Source: Acinetobacter kyonggiensis
GTDB lineage: Bacteria > Pseudomonadota > Gammaproteobacteria > Pseudomonadales > Moraxellaceae
Reading direction: 5' to 3'
Assembly (NCBI RefSeq): GCF_900107285.1
Contig: NZ_FNPK01000006.1
Span: 62,001-126,000, forward strand
DNA length: 64,000 nucleotides
Part shown: positions 54,344-63,577 of the stretch, piece after piece
Position numbering within the stretch: the stretch's first letter is position 1
How the letters are laid out: each line of letters opens with the position of its first letter
Position numbers and translations under genes: made by a program
The notes under the pieces: generated by a model
Told to the model about the DNA's origin: nothing
The model's input: only the letters and a program-made list of their open reading frames with translations
Database searches by the model: none

Positions 54344-55180
54344 ATGTCAGAAGGTAAACAAATTAAGCGTAGTGTATTTTTTGTATCTGATGGTACAGCA
54401 ATTACTGCTGAAACCCTTGGACACTCACTGTTAGCGCAATTTCCTCATGTTAATTTTGACATTCATATTATTCCTTATATTAGCTCTGAAGAAGCAGCCA
54501 TGAATGTGGTTGCAGAAATTAATCAACGCGCTGATCGTGATGGGCAGCAACCTTTGGTATTTGATACTCTTGTAGACCCGTATGTACGCGATATTATTAA
54601 TACTGCAAATGCGGTAAATCTTGATGTTTTTGAAGGTCTTATTGGTAAGTTGTCTGAGGTTTTAGGTACTCCTCCTACAACTTTAGTCGGGCAAACCCAT
54701 GCAGTGACCGACTCAGAGTCATATAAAGCCCGTATTGATGCGGTTCATTTTGCGCTAGACAATGATGATGGTGCGCGTACACGTCATTATGATAAAGCAG
54801 ATTTAATTTTAATTGGTGTGTCGCGTTCAGGCAAAACACCAACTTCAATTTATTTGTCATTACAGTTTGGTATTCGTGTAGCAAACTACCCACTGACTGA
54901 AGAAGACTTGGATGACAATCGTTTGCCTGCTGTATTAAAAGCACATAAACATAAGTTATTTGGCTTAATGATTGATGCAGAAAGGCTTGTAGCGATTCGT
55001 TCTGAACGTAAAGCCAATAGCCGTTATGCAAGTTTCAGTCAGTGTCAGATGGAGCTTCGTGCCGTTGAGGGGATTTATATTTCTGAGGGGATTAAATATT
55101 TGAATGTTTCTGAAATGTCGATTGAGGAAATTTCAACACGTGTTCTACAAATGACGGGTTTGAAACGTCGTATAGGTTAA
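54344..55180 (+). CDS. ppsR: PEP synthase regulatory protein (bifunctional kinase/pyrophosphorylase)
   Basis: 278 residues, DUF299. It phosphorylates and dephosphorylates a threonine next to the active histidine of PpsA in response to ADP. The start is VFFVSDGTAITAETLGHSLL. The P-loop-like GVSRSGKTPTSIYLS is near residue 160, and the C-terminus ends with SRYASFSQCQMEL. AAGGAG lies 8 bases before the ATG. Divergence from ppsA is the classical arrangement. Confidence 0.97.
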   Translation: MSEGKQIKRSVFFVSDGTAITAETLGHSLLAQFPHVNFDIHIIPYISSEEAAMNVVAEINQRADRDGQQPLVFDTLVDPYVRDIINTANAVNLDVFEGLIGKLSEVLGTPPTTLVGQTHAVTDSESYKARIDAVHFALDNDDGARTRHYDKADLILIGVSRSGKTPTSIYLSLQFGIRVANYPLTEEDLDDNRLPAVLKAHKHKLFGLMIDAERLVAIRSERKANSRYASFSQCQMELRAVEGIYISEGIKYLNVSEMSIEEISTRVLQMTGLKRRIG

Positions 55181-55268
55181 TTGTCATTACATTATTCTAT
55201 AGAAATAAGAGTCTTTGTGTAGGCTCTTATTTCATGCCATAAATAACAAAGATAATGGATGAGTTAAT

Positions 55269-55997
55269 ATGAAAAAGATATTAAAAATAGCTGGTTTTAG
55301 TGTTTTGTCTGTTGGTTTTTTAAACCATAGCTATGCCAATACCACGACTTTAAGTGTTTTAGAACAACAGATTTATACACAATATGCTGTGCAAGACTTT
55401 TATACAGTCAATCAAAAATTCGAAAGTGATGTAGTGAAGTTGATTGAAAAAAATGCAGATAGTTATACTTATCGCTTTCCCAAACTTACCGAAAACTTTG
55501 GCTTAAGTATTCGCTACACGCCTGATCAATTGCTTAAAACCTATACTTTTGATGTTGGCGGTGGTGGCACTATGGGGACATATTCATCTTATGCACAGTT
55601 TAAAAATGCGCCCAAAAAGAAACTTCAAGCGATTGAAACTGGTTTTATTCGAAGTGTTGATCAAATCACGATGTCTGGACAGCCAATTTATTTAATTCAA
55701 AGTTACTATAAAGGTGATAGTTGTGTTGGTGCTTATCAAATACAAGCTTATAAACAGCAGAAAAATCAGTTGAATCCAGTACCAATTTTCCAAACCAAAA
55801 ACAAAAAATTAGATACGATTAGTGTGGATTATAACTGTCAATATGATGCCGAACGTAAAGGGGATTATATTCGTGTTTCGAAGGATTTGAAGTTTATTGA
55901 TATTAAATTATTAGATCAAAATACCAAGCCAACGGGTAAATACTTACGCTATCAAAAAAATAACAACAATTATCAATATATCGGTACGGTGAAATAA
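55269..55997 (+). CDS. Exported protein of unknown function
   Basis: 242 residues with a clear signal peptide (KKILKIAGFSVLSVGFL, cleavage near SYA, about residue 24). The mature part has a beta-rich pattern with VGGGGTMGTYSSYAQF near residue 97 and two well separated cysteines, CVGAYQIQ and CQYDAE, that may form a disulfide. No family recognised. It follows ppsR by 88 bases and is closed by a bidirectional terminator. Confidence 0.7.
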   Translation: MKKILKIAGFSVLSVGFLNHSYANTTTLSVLEQQIYTQYAVQDFYTVNQKFESDVVKLIEKNADSYTYRFPKLTENFGLSIRYTPDQLLKTYTFDVGGGGTMGTYSSYAQFKNAPKKKLQAIETGFIRSVDQITMSGQPIYLIQSYYKGDSCVGAYQIQAYKQQKNQLNPVPIFQTKNKKLDTISVDYNCQYDAERKGDYIRVSKDLKFIDIKLLDQNTKPTGKYLRYQKNNNNYQYIGTVK

Positions 55998-56005
55998 GTT
56001 GATGT

Positions 56006-56040
56006 AAAAAAGAGGTCAAGATGAATTGACCTCTTTTTTA
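56006..56040. terminator. Bidirectional terminator
   Basis: AGAGGTCAA (56011-56019) / TTGACCTCT (56026-56034) flanked by an A-run and a T-run, between two convergent genes. Confidence 0.92.
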
Positions 56041-56051
56041 TCTTTAAAATT

Positions 56052-56606
56052 TTAGTAAGTGCTAATAATGACATCTACTTTATGTTCAGTACCATCCATA
56101 CTTTGTATTGCTTGATCGGTGATTTTAACGATGGGCCAAGTAATGAGTTTACAATTTTCACGTTGTAAAGCTGAATAATAAGTATCTGATTTTAGAAAGA
56201 GCTTGTGTTCAGAAGCCGAATTCGGCATTAGCTGTCGTTTTAACCAATTATCTTGAACTTGTGATTCAAGATAACGAATAGCCAATAATGCTTTGATTCG
56301 GTTGTTAAATAAACGACGATTTTTAATAATCAAAGGGTGTGAAAGGAGTTTATGTATTCCTTTTTCTGTCTGAGGTAATAAAAAATGTGGCGTGATTTGA
56401 AATACTTTAACCAATTTAGCATCATTACAAATTTGCGCAAGATACGTCACAGTCATTTGGTCTGCACCAATAATAGCCACATTTAAACCTGAAAAATCAA
56501 ATCGTTTGATATCTTCAGCGGCAACGATTTTCCCTTTAAAATTCTGAAAAAAATCGAGTGAGTTTTGAAAGAAACCATCCAATGGATTCTTTTTCTTGTT
56601 AACCAT
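56052..56606 (-). CDS. Flavin monooxygenase-like protein, probably a fragment
   Basis: About 184 residues. The region FDFSGLNVAIIGADQMTVTYLAQICNDAKLVKVFQITPHF resembles the second nucleotide-binding segment of flavin-containing (Baeyer-Villiger type) monooxygenases, but the GxGxxG motif is degraded to IIGADQM. LKSDTYYSALQRENCKLITWPIVKIT also matches the YYxALxRxNV region of the same family. Family proteins are 450-550 residues, so this is a truncated or remodelled derivative. ATG 56606 has AAGGA at 7 bases, suggesting it is still translated. It could be a decaying gene. Confidence 0.6.
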   Translation of the reverse strand: MVNKKKNPLDGFFQNSLDFFQNFKGKIVAAEDIKRFDFSGLNVAIIGADQMTVTYLAQICNDAKLVKVFQITPHFLLPQTEKGIHKLLSHPLIIKNRRLFNNRIKALLAIRYLESQVQDNWLKRQLMPNSASEHKLFLKSDTYYSALQRENCKLITWPIVKITDQAIQSMDGTEHKVDVIISTY

Positions 56607-56898
56607 TTTCATATCCTTTCTTGTTTTTACTTCATTGCAGTTGGTTCTGCAATTCATTGGTATATCCAAGATAGAACTTTTGGTAAAGATTTTTCTGGAA
56701 TCTGGTCAGTCATCGTCATCATGGTGTGGATGGAAATATGAAACTATTTTTGCTTAAAATTGATGATCTTGCGTGTGAAACTGGATGAGCTGATCATAAA
56801 AATAAGGCTTGTTCTGAGACAGTAAGCCTTATTTTTAAATGTCATAGAGGATTTGACTGGGATCAGACGTTGCAAAAAAGATTATGCTTTAACACAGC

Positions 56899-57375
56899 TT
56901 AATTTTTTTCATCATCATGTTCTATATTCTCAAAGGGTGTTTGTGAATAATGCGGCACACTGGGTGGCTGTGTATGCATTCTAAGATAGTCTAAATCGCG
57001 AATATTTTTTTGTACGGCAACTGCACCAAATAAGCTCAGTAAAAAAGCCATGATATAAAAGCCTTTTTCACTCAATTCAAGTGAAGCATTCCATAAACCA
57101 ATGCTCAGCAGTGCAATGCAGATCACGATGGAAGCCCAACATAGCCCAAAATAAATAGCGGTGACATGAACGCCTTCTAGCTTATCTCGGATAATTTTTT
57201 GCAAGGATACTGCTGCGAATAAACCATACAAAATGAGAATTAAATAATAACCTTTTTCGTTGAGCAGCATGTCTGCATTCCACAAACCGATCATATATGC
57301 TGCTGCACCTGCAATTAGAGCAACCCAACTTGCAGCAATAAATGCAGATGTTGGTTTATTAATATATTGATTCAT
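56899..57375 (-). CDS. YiaA/YiaB-family inner-membrane protein
   Basis: 158 residues with four membrane helices formed by a tandem repeat of a two-helix unit: AFIAASWVALIAGAAAYMIG with GLWNADMLLNEKGYYL, then AIYFGLCWASIVICIALLSIGLWNASLELSEKGFY. The repeated GLWNA(D/S)xxLxEKG is the hallmark of the yiaAB domain. Function is unknown. Four extra codons lie upstream to another ATG at 57387. The C-terminal tail is polar. Confidence 0.85.
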   Translation of the reverse strand: MNQYINKPTSAFIAASWVALIAGAAAYMIGLWNADMLLNEKGYYLILILYGLFAAVSLQKIIRDKLEGVHVTAIYFGLCWASIVICIALLSIGLWNASLELSEKGFYIMAFLLSLFGAVAVQKNIRDLDYLRMHTQPPSVPHYSQTPFENIEHDDEKN

Positions 57376-57512
57376 TCTATTTTCCATTTTTGTATTGGAT
57401 TGTTTTTTATATCACTATTATGCAGAAGCTGAACAGGATCGCAAATGTTGTTTAATCTGAATAGAGTAAAGTTAATAATGATGTAAGGAGCGTTATGGTG
57501 ATTTGCAATAAA

Positions 57513-57948
57513 AAAATAGCACCTTAGATAAGTAGTACCAGTCAGTTAAGGAGTTTGGTAATAGACTCCTTAACTTTTTAATTCTTTACGACGGAGTCTT
57601 ATATTTTTTAAATCAAATATTTGGAGCTCATCTATTACTTTGGATAAGCCCAAATGAGAAGCCTCAAAATATATTTTGAGTTCGCAAGAAAGGCATCTTG
57701 CGGCGCAGTGCGCCTCACCGCAAAACTCGCCAAATATCTTTTATTAATTAATAAATCGAAGAAACTGTACTTTTCCAATCTTGCGGTGTATACACCTCAT
57801 GCCTTGCGCTGCAAAATAAAGCTGTGCTTTATTTATTGCTCAAGTTGCGGATGACGTTTCCGCGTATCGAATAACATTATGAATTTAAAAAATAAAATGC
57901 CAGTCAATTTCTTAACTGACTGGCATTATCTTAGATAGGTGCTATTTT
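57513..57948. mobile_element. MITE-like structured repeat, about 436 bp
   Basis: The ends are 12-base perfect inverted repeats AAAATAGCACCT (57513-57524) and AGGTGCTATTTT (57937-57948), followed inwards by a second inverted pair CCAGTCAGTTAAG (57538-57550) / CTTAACTGACTGG (57911-57923). The interior contains several strong hairpins: GTTAAGGAGT/ACTCCTTAAC with a T-tract, GGCGCAGTGCGCC (57702-57714) and the palindrome GGTGTATACACC (57785-57796). The 66-codon ORF inside is probably accidental. It fills most of the spacer upstream of the yiaA-like gene. Confidence 0.65.
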
Positions 57949-57964
57949 GGCCGTATTAAAGTGA

Positions 57965-58966
57965 TTAAGCGTTTTTGATATTCATTAATAATTCAAAGTT
58001 TTCAATGCGCTTGTCTGTGTCATAAATATCACAAGTGAAAATAAACTCATCGACATCGTATTTTTCTAACAGCATTTCTAAACCAGCTTTGACCGTGTCG
58101 GGTGAACCAACTTGAGCCATGGCATAGAAATTATCGACAGACATTTTTTCTGCGGATGACCATAGTCCATCCATCGTTGCAACAGGGGCTTTAAGTTTTA
58201 AACTTTGTCCACGCATTAAGCCAAGTACACGTTGGTATGCGCTAGTGGCTAAATATTCAGCTTCTGCATCTGTTTGGGCGACTACCGTTGGAACGCCCAT
58301 AGAAATATAGGGTTTGTCTAAATATTCAGAAGGTTCAAAGTTTTCTCTATATAGTTTGATGGCTTGATCCAACATGCGTGGTGCAAAGTGTGAAGCAAAC
58401 GAATAGGGCAGTCCTAGTTTTGCCGCCAATTGGGCACTAAATAAGCTTGAACCTAATAACCAAACTGGCACATGAGTATTTTGTCCCGGTGTGGCAATAA
58501 TACGTTGCTGTGGAGCAGGTGCTTTAAAATATTGTAGTATTTCCAAAATATCTTGTGGAAATTGATCTTCAGTTTTTTGACGACCACGACGTAAGGCACG
58601 CATGGTCACTTGGTCTGTTCCGGGTGCACGTCCAAGACCTAGTTCAACACGGTCAGGGTAGAGGGTTGCTAAAGTACCAAATTGTTCTGCAACAACCAGT
58701 GGTGCATGATTCGGCAACATAATGCCGCCTGAACCCACTTTTAAAGTTTGAGTATTCGCTAAGATGTAACCCAATAAAACGGCAGTTGCAGAGCTGGCAA
58801 TACCATCCATATTATGATGTTCTGCAAGCCATAGGCGTTTGTAGCCTAATTCTTCCGCTTTTTGTGCAAGTGCCAAAGCATGATGAAGTGAAAACTGAAT
58901 GCTTTTATCATCACGAACGGGAGCAAGTTCAAGGATTGAAAAAGGGGTGTCTTTTAATGAGCGCAT
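57965..58966 (-). CDS. Luciferase-like (LLM class) flavin-dependent oxidoreductase
   Basis: 333 residues from ATG 58966 (GAG at 8 bases). The longer frame starts at [45 protein letters not shown] and [19 protein letters not shown] are the features of the YhbW/MsnO8-like branch of the bacterial luciferase family. It probably uses reduced FMN to oxidise an unknown small molecule. A single gene, with the MITE-like element downstream. Confidence 0.9.
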   Translation of the reverse strand: MRSLKDTPFSILELAPVRDDKSIQFSLHHALALAQKAEELGYKRLWLAEHHNMDGIASSATAVLLGYILANTQTLKVGSGGIMLPNHAPLVVAEQFGTLATLYPDRVELGLGRAPGTDQVTMRALRRGRQKTEDQFPQDILEILQYFKAPAPQQRIIATPGQNTHVPVWLLGSSLFSAQLAAKLGLPYSFASHFAPRMLDQAIKLYRENFEPSEYLDKPYISMGVPTVVAQTDAEAEYLATSAYQRVLGLMRGQSLKLKAPVATMDGLWSSAEKMSVDNFYAMAQVGSPDTVKAGLEMLLEKYDVDEFIFTCDIYDTDKRIENFELLMNIKNA

Positions 58967-59105
58967 CTGTTTTCTCAAATATGGAATCTGAGTAGAGCAT
59001 ACGATGCCTGATTGAACTTGTATATCGTTTTTTTTCGATATATGTTTTTTCAATATATTCTGTATCTTGATCTGCTTTATAGATGGTTTTTTAGCAGCTA
59101 TAAAA

Positions 59106-59125
59106 AAAGCACCCGAAGGTGCTTT
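59106..59125 (-). terminator. Terminator after the first glycine-zipper gene
   Basis: AAAGCACC (59106-59113) / GGTGCTTT (59118-59125) with a T-run on the minus strand, just after the gene stop. Confidence 0.85.
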
Positions 59126-59143
59126 AAATTGAATCTTTAGCCA

Positions 59144-59650
59144 TTAACGATGGTTTTTATAGTGTCCGCGATGGCGACCATTATCGTGTCTGTAATTACG
59201 ATCATTGTAGCTGTATTTGTTGTTGCGATAGCCATTGTTGTTATAACGGTCGCGGTCATTACGATCTTCATCATAGCGGCGGTCTTCACTGACTTTTTTA
59301 CCCAGTACAGAACCACCCGCAGCACCTAGCGCTGAACCAACATAGCCGCCAGTTGTACCAGCAACATTTTTACCGACAGTATAACCACCCACACCACCTA
59401 AACCACCACCGATTGCAGCACCCGTACGGTTACGACGATCACTTGAGATCGCAGCGCCACCAGCCCCACCAATTGCAGAACCAATCATTGCCCCAGTGTT
59501 GCCACCCATTTGTTTACCAAGCGCAGTACCGACCACACTGCCTAAAGCAGACGTCGCTGCTACACGTGTAGAACTATCAGCATAGGTTGTTGTTGCTGTT
59601 ACTGCTGATGTTGCAACTACAGCGGCAAGAATTATTGAATTAAATTTCAT
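59144..59650 (-). CDS. Glycine-zipper outer-membrane-type protein (paralogue 1)
   Basis: 168 residues. Signal peptide MKFNSIILAAVVATSAVTATTTYA. Two glycine-zipper helices follow (TSALGSVVGTALGKQMGGNT, then AGTTGGYVGSALGAAGG), connected by GAAIGGGLGGVGGYTVGK. The C-terminal 50 residues are Arg/Asn/Tyr-rich and presumably disordered. ATG 59650 has AAAGGAG. Glycine-zipper proteins insert in or span envelope membranes, and the function here is unknown. It shares about 70-80% of the core with the gene at 60157. Confidence 0.88.
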   Translation of the reverse strand: MKFNSIILAAVVATSAVTATTTYADSSTRVAATSALGSVVGTALGKQMGGNTGAMIGSAIGGAGGAAISSDRRNRTGAAIGGGLGGVGGYTVGKNVAGTTGGYVGSALGAAGGSVLGKKVSEDRRYDEDRNDRDRYNNNGYRNNKYSYNDRNYRHDNGRHRGHYKNHR

Positions 59651-59701
59651 GGCAAACTCCTTTTTGAAGCTTTCGTTATATCTTGAGTCTAATGTAGTCA
59701 A

Positions 59702-60083
59702 AGATTTGGAAATGAAGATGAATAGCGTGTTAATCGTTTGTATTCTTTATCTACTCAATTCATTCATGATTGGGGCGAGATAGAGGGGAATAGGCTGTTT
59801 ATGCTGTAAAAAACATCAATTCAAGGTCGTGCGGGGAAATTGGGGGGTAAAAACAAATATATTCACTTTTTTGATTTATGACCGCAGATGACTTTTAAAT
59901 CAAGATTTGGAACGGGTTAGATTCTTTGCTTTAGCCGAAAGGGGGTATCGTATCCAGCACAGAATTTATCAAAAGATTTTTATTGCAGTTTTAGTGGCAG
60001 AAATTTTATTTTTCCAAGTAATTTTATGGAGAGTTGTGATGGGTGAAAGTTTGGTGAAAACACATTGAATAGCAGTTAAAAAA
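59702..60083. other. Gene-free spacer between the two glycine-zipper genes
   Basis: 382 bases with no convincing ORF on either strand. The right end is the hairpin at 60084. It presumably holds the promoter of the upstream half of the first glycine-zipper gene. Confidence 0.5.
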
Positions 60084-60116
60084 ATGCCAGTCAGTTTTTT
60101 AACTGACTGGCATTTT
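60084..60116. terminator. Terminator after the second glycine-zipper gene
   Basis: Perfect 13-bp stem ATGCCAGTCAGTT (60084-60096) / AACTGACTGGCAT (60101-60113) with A- and T-runs. The stem sequence matches the right-hand hairpin of the MITE-like element at 57513-57948. Confidence 0.9.
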
Positions 60117-60156
60117 TTAAATAAGGAATTTTATTATTCAGTTAGCTAATGATAAC

Positions 60157-60588
60157 TTAGTGATGGTTACGACGGTATTTTTTAGATTTCTTTTTATAAG
60201 AGCGTTGGTCAGCATGACGGTCTTGTGATACTTTTTTACCGAGTACAGAGCCACCCGCAGCACCTAAAGCTGAACCCACATAGCCACCAGTTGTACCACC
60301 TACGCTTTTACCGACAGTATAACCGCCCACACCACCTAAACCACCACCGATAGCAGCGCCAGTACGGTCGCGTTTGTTTGCTGATACAGCAGCACCACCC
60401 GCACCACCAATAGCAGAACCAATCATCGCGCCAGTGTTGCCACCCATGCTTTTACCAATAGCCGTACCTGCTACACTACCTAATGCAGACGTTGCTGCTA
60501 CGCGAGTTGTATTATCAGCATGAGCATTCACTGCCATTATTGAGGTTGCTGCTAATGTTGCGCTTAATAATAATGCATTAAGTTTCAT
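60157..60588 (-). CDS. Glycine-zipper outer-membrane-type protein (paralogue 2)
   Basis: 143 residues from ATG 60588 (GGAG at 7 bases). Signal peptide MKLNALLLSATLAATSIMAVNAHA. The core (TSALGSVAGTAIGKSMGGNT, GAAIGGGLGGVGGYTVGKSV, TTGGYVGSALGAAGGSVLGK) is nearly the same as in the neighbour, with a shorter Lys-rich tail. A recent tandem duplication is likely. The CRP-like palindrome lies 200 bases upstream of its start. Confidence 0.88.
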   Translation of the reverse strand: MKLNALLLSATLAATSIMAVNAHADNTTRVAATSALGSVAGTAIGKSMGGNTGAMIGSAIGGAGGAAVSANKRDRTGAAIGGGLGGVGGYTVGKSVGGTTGGYVGSALGAAGGSVLGKKVSQDRHADQRSYKKKSKKYRRNHH

Positions 60589-60785
60589 AGTTAACTCCAT
60601 GTCCAAAAAGCGGACCATTGTAATTGCTTTCGATGGCGGTAAATGTAACAAAAATATTTGGTGAAATATGGAGATGACGAAGCAGAGTTATGTGGTTTAG
60701 TGTCTGCTTTGTATTAGTTTTATTAAAAATGTGTAGAAAAGCCCGCCAAAGATACATTTGCAATTGAAATATGAATAAACCTAGG

Positions 60786-60801
60786 AGTGATTTAAATCAC
60801 A
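60786..60801. promoter_or_regulatory. CRP/Vfr-like palindrome in the glycine-zipper/prfA spacer
   Basis: GTGATTTAAATCAC (60787-60800) is a perfect palindrome in the context A-GTGA-N6-TCAC-A, matching the CRP consensus TGTGA-N6-TCACA at all but one position. It is 155 bases before prfA and 200 bases before the divergent glycine-zipper gene. No other ORF lies in this 366-base spacer. Confidence 0.5.
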
Positions 60802-60954
60802 TTTTCAAAAATGTTCTTTTTTAATAAGAGGATTTGTCGCAACAATATCTATGTCATTTACACCCTAGAATCGTTACACTAAGCACAATTTTTTTGAGCT
60901 GATTTATGTCATGTAAGGCATAGAGATAGCCATTGTCTTGAGATATTTTACACA

Positions 60955-62043
60955 ATGAAAGAGTCGTTACGTTTACGATTAGATCAACTTTCTGACCGTC
61001 ATGAAGAATTAAACGCATTGCTTGCGGATATAGAAGTCATTTCTGACAACAAGCGTTTTCGTCAACTTTCGCGTGAGCATAATGACTTAACAGAAATCAC
61101 CGAAGTTTGGAAAAAGTATACCCAAGCAGAAAAAGATATTGAAACTGCTGAAGCGATGCTCTCTGATCCTGATTTCAAAGAAATGGCGCAAGAAGAGATT
61201 AAGGACAATAAAGCCATTATTGCTCAGCTTGAAGCCGATTTAAACATCTTAATGATTCCAAAAGATCCAAATGATGCGAATTCTGCTTATTTAGAGATTC
61301 GTGCTGGAACCGGTGGTGATGAAGCAGCGATCTTCTCTGGCGATTTGTATCGTATGTACAGTAAATACGCTGAAACTCAAGGTTGGCGTCTTGAAGTACT
61401 GTCTGAAAATGAAGGTGAGCATGGCGGCTATAAAGAAGTCATTTGCCTGATTAATGGCGATGGTGTTTACGGTCGTTTGAAATTTGAAAGTGGTGCACAT
61501 CGTGTACAGCGTGTACCTGCGACTGAATCGCAAGGACGTGTTCATACTTCTGCATGTACCGTGGCAATTTTACCTGAAGTTGATGTCGATACTTCGGTGG
61601 AAATCAATTCATCTGAATTACGTATTGATACTTACCGTGCTTCGGGTGCGGGTGGTCAGCATATTAACAAAACCGACTCTGCTGTTCGTATTACTCACTT
61701 ACCAACGGGTACGGTAGTAGAATGTCAGGATGAGCGTTCGCAGCATAAGAACAAAGCCAAAGCGATGGCACTTTTGGTGTCACGTTTAGAAAATGCTAAA
61801 CGTGCGGCAGCTGATGCGGCAACGTCTGAAATGCGCCGTGATTTAGTAGGTTCAGGCGACCGCTCAGAACGTATTCGTACTTATAACTATCCGCAAGGTC
61901 GCATGACTGATCACCGTATTAATTTAACTTTATATAAGTTAGATGCGGTGATGGAAGGTGATTTAACAGAGTTATTGGATAGTTTACATCGTGAATATCA
62001 AGCAGATCAGTTAGCAATGCTTGCACAGCAGAATGGTGGTTAA
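60955..62043 (+). CDS. prfA: Peptide chain release factor 1
   Basis: 362 residues. Codon-recognition motif PAT in [10 protein letters not shown] (about 185), the universal GGQ in [20 protein letters not shown] (about 235) and [17 protein letters not shown] identify RF1 rather than RF2 (no in-frame UGA frameshift site). It terminates translation at UAA and UAG. Its GGQ glutamine is methylated by PrmC, encoded immediately downstream. Confidence 0.98.
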   Translation: MKESLRLRLDQLSDRHEELNALLADIEVISDNKRFRQLSREHNDLTEITEVWKKYTQAEKDIETAEAMLSDPDFKEMAQEEIKDNKAIIAQLEADLNILMIPKDPNDANSAYLEIRAGTGGDEAAIFSGDLYRMYSKYAETQGWRLEVLSENEGEHGGYKEVICLINGDGVYGRLKFESGAHRVQRVPATESQGRVHTSACTVAILPEVDVDTSVEINSSELRIDTYRASGAGGQHINKTDSAVRITHLPTGTVVECQDERSQHKNKAKAMALLVSRLENAKRAAADAATSEMRRDLVGSGDRSERIRTYNYPQGRMTDHRINLTLYKLDAVMEGDLTELLDSLHREYQADQLAMLAQQNGG

Positions 62044-62861
62044 TGAATATTGCACAGGCATTAGCCTTACGTGGTGAATCGGAAAGTTACGAACGCCAAG
62101 AAAATGCATGGTTGCTTGAACACATTACCAAAATCGATTCTTTTGATTTGGTTATGAAAAAAGCCCAAGCATTAACGGCAGAGCAAGAGCAAGCCTATGT
62201 TGCGGCATTGGCACGAATTGAAGCTGGCGAACCTTTGGCTTATGTGACGGGTTCACAACCATTTTGGACTTTAGATTTAAAAGTAACCAAAGATACTTTG
62301 GTGCCAAGACCAGACACTGAAGTTTTGGTGGAAACAGTTTTGCATTTAGACTTACCTGAAGATGCTCGAATTGTAGATTTAGGCACAGGTACAGGTGCAA
62401 TTGCTTTATCGCTTGCCAGTGAACGTCCAGATTGGGCTATCACAGCAACTGATATTTATCAGCCAACGTTAGACGTTGCGCAGTTTAATGCAGATAAACA
62501 TGATTTACCTCAAGTTAAATTTGCTTTAGGCAGTTGGTTTAAAGCTTTAGAGCGTAATCAATTCTTTGATGTAATTGTATCGAATCCGCCTTATATTGAT
62601 CCGAATGATAAGCACATGAAGGATTTAGCAACTGAGCCAAAACGAGCTTTAGTCGCAGCGAATAATGGTCTAGCTGATATTGAATTTATCATTCAAAATG
62701 GTAAAAAATGGTTGACTGCTAACGGTTGGATTGCGCTTGAGCATGGTTATAATCAAGGTGGTGTGGTCTATCAACTGTTTAAGAAATATGGTTATAAAGA
62801 TATTCAAACCATTAAAGATTACAGCGGTAATAATCGCGTAACAATCGGTTGTTCAAAATAG
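62043..62861 (+). CDS. prmC: Release factor glutamine methyltransferase
   Basis: 272 residues. SAM-binding motif VDLGTGTGAIALSLA and the catalytic NPPY in IVSNPPYIDPND. N-terminal helical domain typical of HemK/PrmC. Start ATG shares one base with the prfA stop (TAATG), so translation is coupled to that of its substrate RF1. Confidence 0.98.
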   Translation: MNIAQALALRGESESYERQENAWLLEHITKIDSFDLVMKKAQALTAEQEQAYVAALARIEAGEPLAYVTGSQPFWTLDLKVTKDTLVPRPDTEVLVETVLHLDLPEDARIVDLGTGTGAIALSLASERPDWAITATDIYQPTLDVAQFNADKHDLPQVKFALGSWFKALERNQFFDVIVSNPPYIDPNDKHMKDLATEPKRALVAANNGLADIEFIIQNGKKWLTANGWIALEHGYNQGGVVYQLFKKYGYKDIQTIKDYSGNNRVTIGCSK

Positions 62862-62880
62862 CTGACAAAGAAAGAGATTT

Positions 62881-62910
62881 AAAAAAGCGCATTATGCGCT
62901 TTTTTTTTGC
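62881..62910 (+). terminator. Terminator after prmC
   Basis: AAAAAAGCGCAT / ATGCGCTTTTTTTTT hairpin directly after the gene. Confidence 0.93.
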
Positions 62911-63179
62911 TTATTTATTCAGAGTTTAATCATCGATTTTCGATTTTTGATTAAAAAAGGAGTAGCCGAACTTTCTTTTAAATGTAATTTTTTTGTAATT
63001 ACGTTGTGTGTTTTAAGTGTTTGCAATTATCTTCAGGTAAGACAAAGAATAAGTTATTGCAATCAGCATTAGTTTAAGTAAAGTGATCAGCATAAATCGC
63101 CTAGCGTACAATATAGAGCATAAAGAGCTTTACTATAAATTTCGATCAAAATAACTTATTCAATAATGATTTACCCATA
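62911..63179. other. Gene-free spacer
   Basis: Contains an imperfect palindrome around 62925-62955 (TTTAATCA, then TGATTAAA with ATCGA/TCGAT between). No ORF of interest. Confidence 0.45.
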
Positions 63180-63182
63180 AAA

Positions 63183-63209
63183 AAGCGACTCAAAAGAGTC
63201 GCTTTTTAA
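63183..63209. terminator. Terminator after the last gene
   Basis: AAAAGCGACTC / GAGTCGCTTTTT hairpin, downstream of the minus-strand gene. Confidence 0.93.
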
Positions 63210-63223
63210 AGCCATTTACAACA

Positions 63224-63577
63224 TTACATTGGATAATCTTGTAGGCAATCGGATACTTCAACTTGCTCTAAAGCATCTGTTTCGAGTGCAAGGCAAAGCG
63301 TCACAATTTTCTTCAGATCAGCTAAATATTGTTCATCTTTAAAGGATGCACCTAACTGAAAGGCTTGAATATGGTCAGCACTAATATCAAGTGCTTGTAC
63401 TACTTCAATGGCATCGACTTCATTAAAAAATGCAGTTACAGCATGATTTAAGTCAAGGTCTGATGCATTTAGAATGCCTTGATTCAGTTGCTCTTCAAAT
63501 TGTGGAGTAGGAGACTGCAAAGCTTGGGTGAAGTTTTGCACGAGACGTTGATCGAGAACATCAATCATTTTAAGCAT
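63224..63577 (-). CDS. Small acidic protein of unknown function
   Basis: 117 residues, acidic and helical, no signal peptide. It has a DVLDQRLVQNFTQAL helix at the start, AFFNEVDAIEVVQAL in the middle and two cysteines (TLCLALE, SDCLQDYPM) near the end. AAAGG lies 8 bases before the ATG. I do not recognise the family. It stands alone between terminators. Confidence 0.65.
   Translation of the reverse strand: MLKMIDVLDQRLVQNFTQALQSPTPQFEEQLNQGILNASDLDLNHAVTAFFNEVDAIEVVQALDISADHIQAFQLGASFKDEQYLADLKKIVTLCLALETDALEQVEVSDCLQDYPM

Noticed and set aside
57654..57854. 66-codon + strand ORF in the structured repeat
   Set aside because: It lies entirely in the MITE-like element, runs through its hairpins and has no ribosome binding site. 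More likely chance than a gene.
61291..61545. 84-codon ORF opposite prfA
   Set aside because: Shadow frame of prfA.
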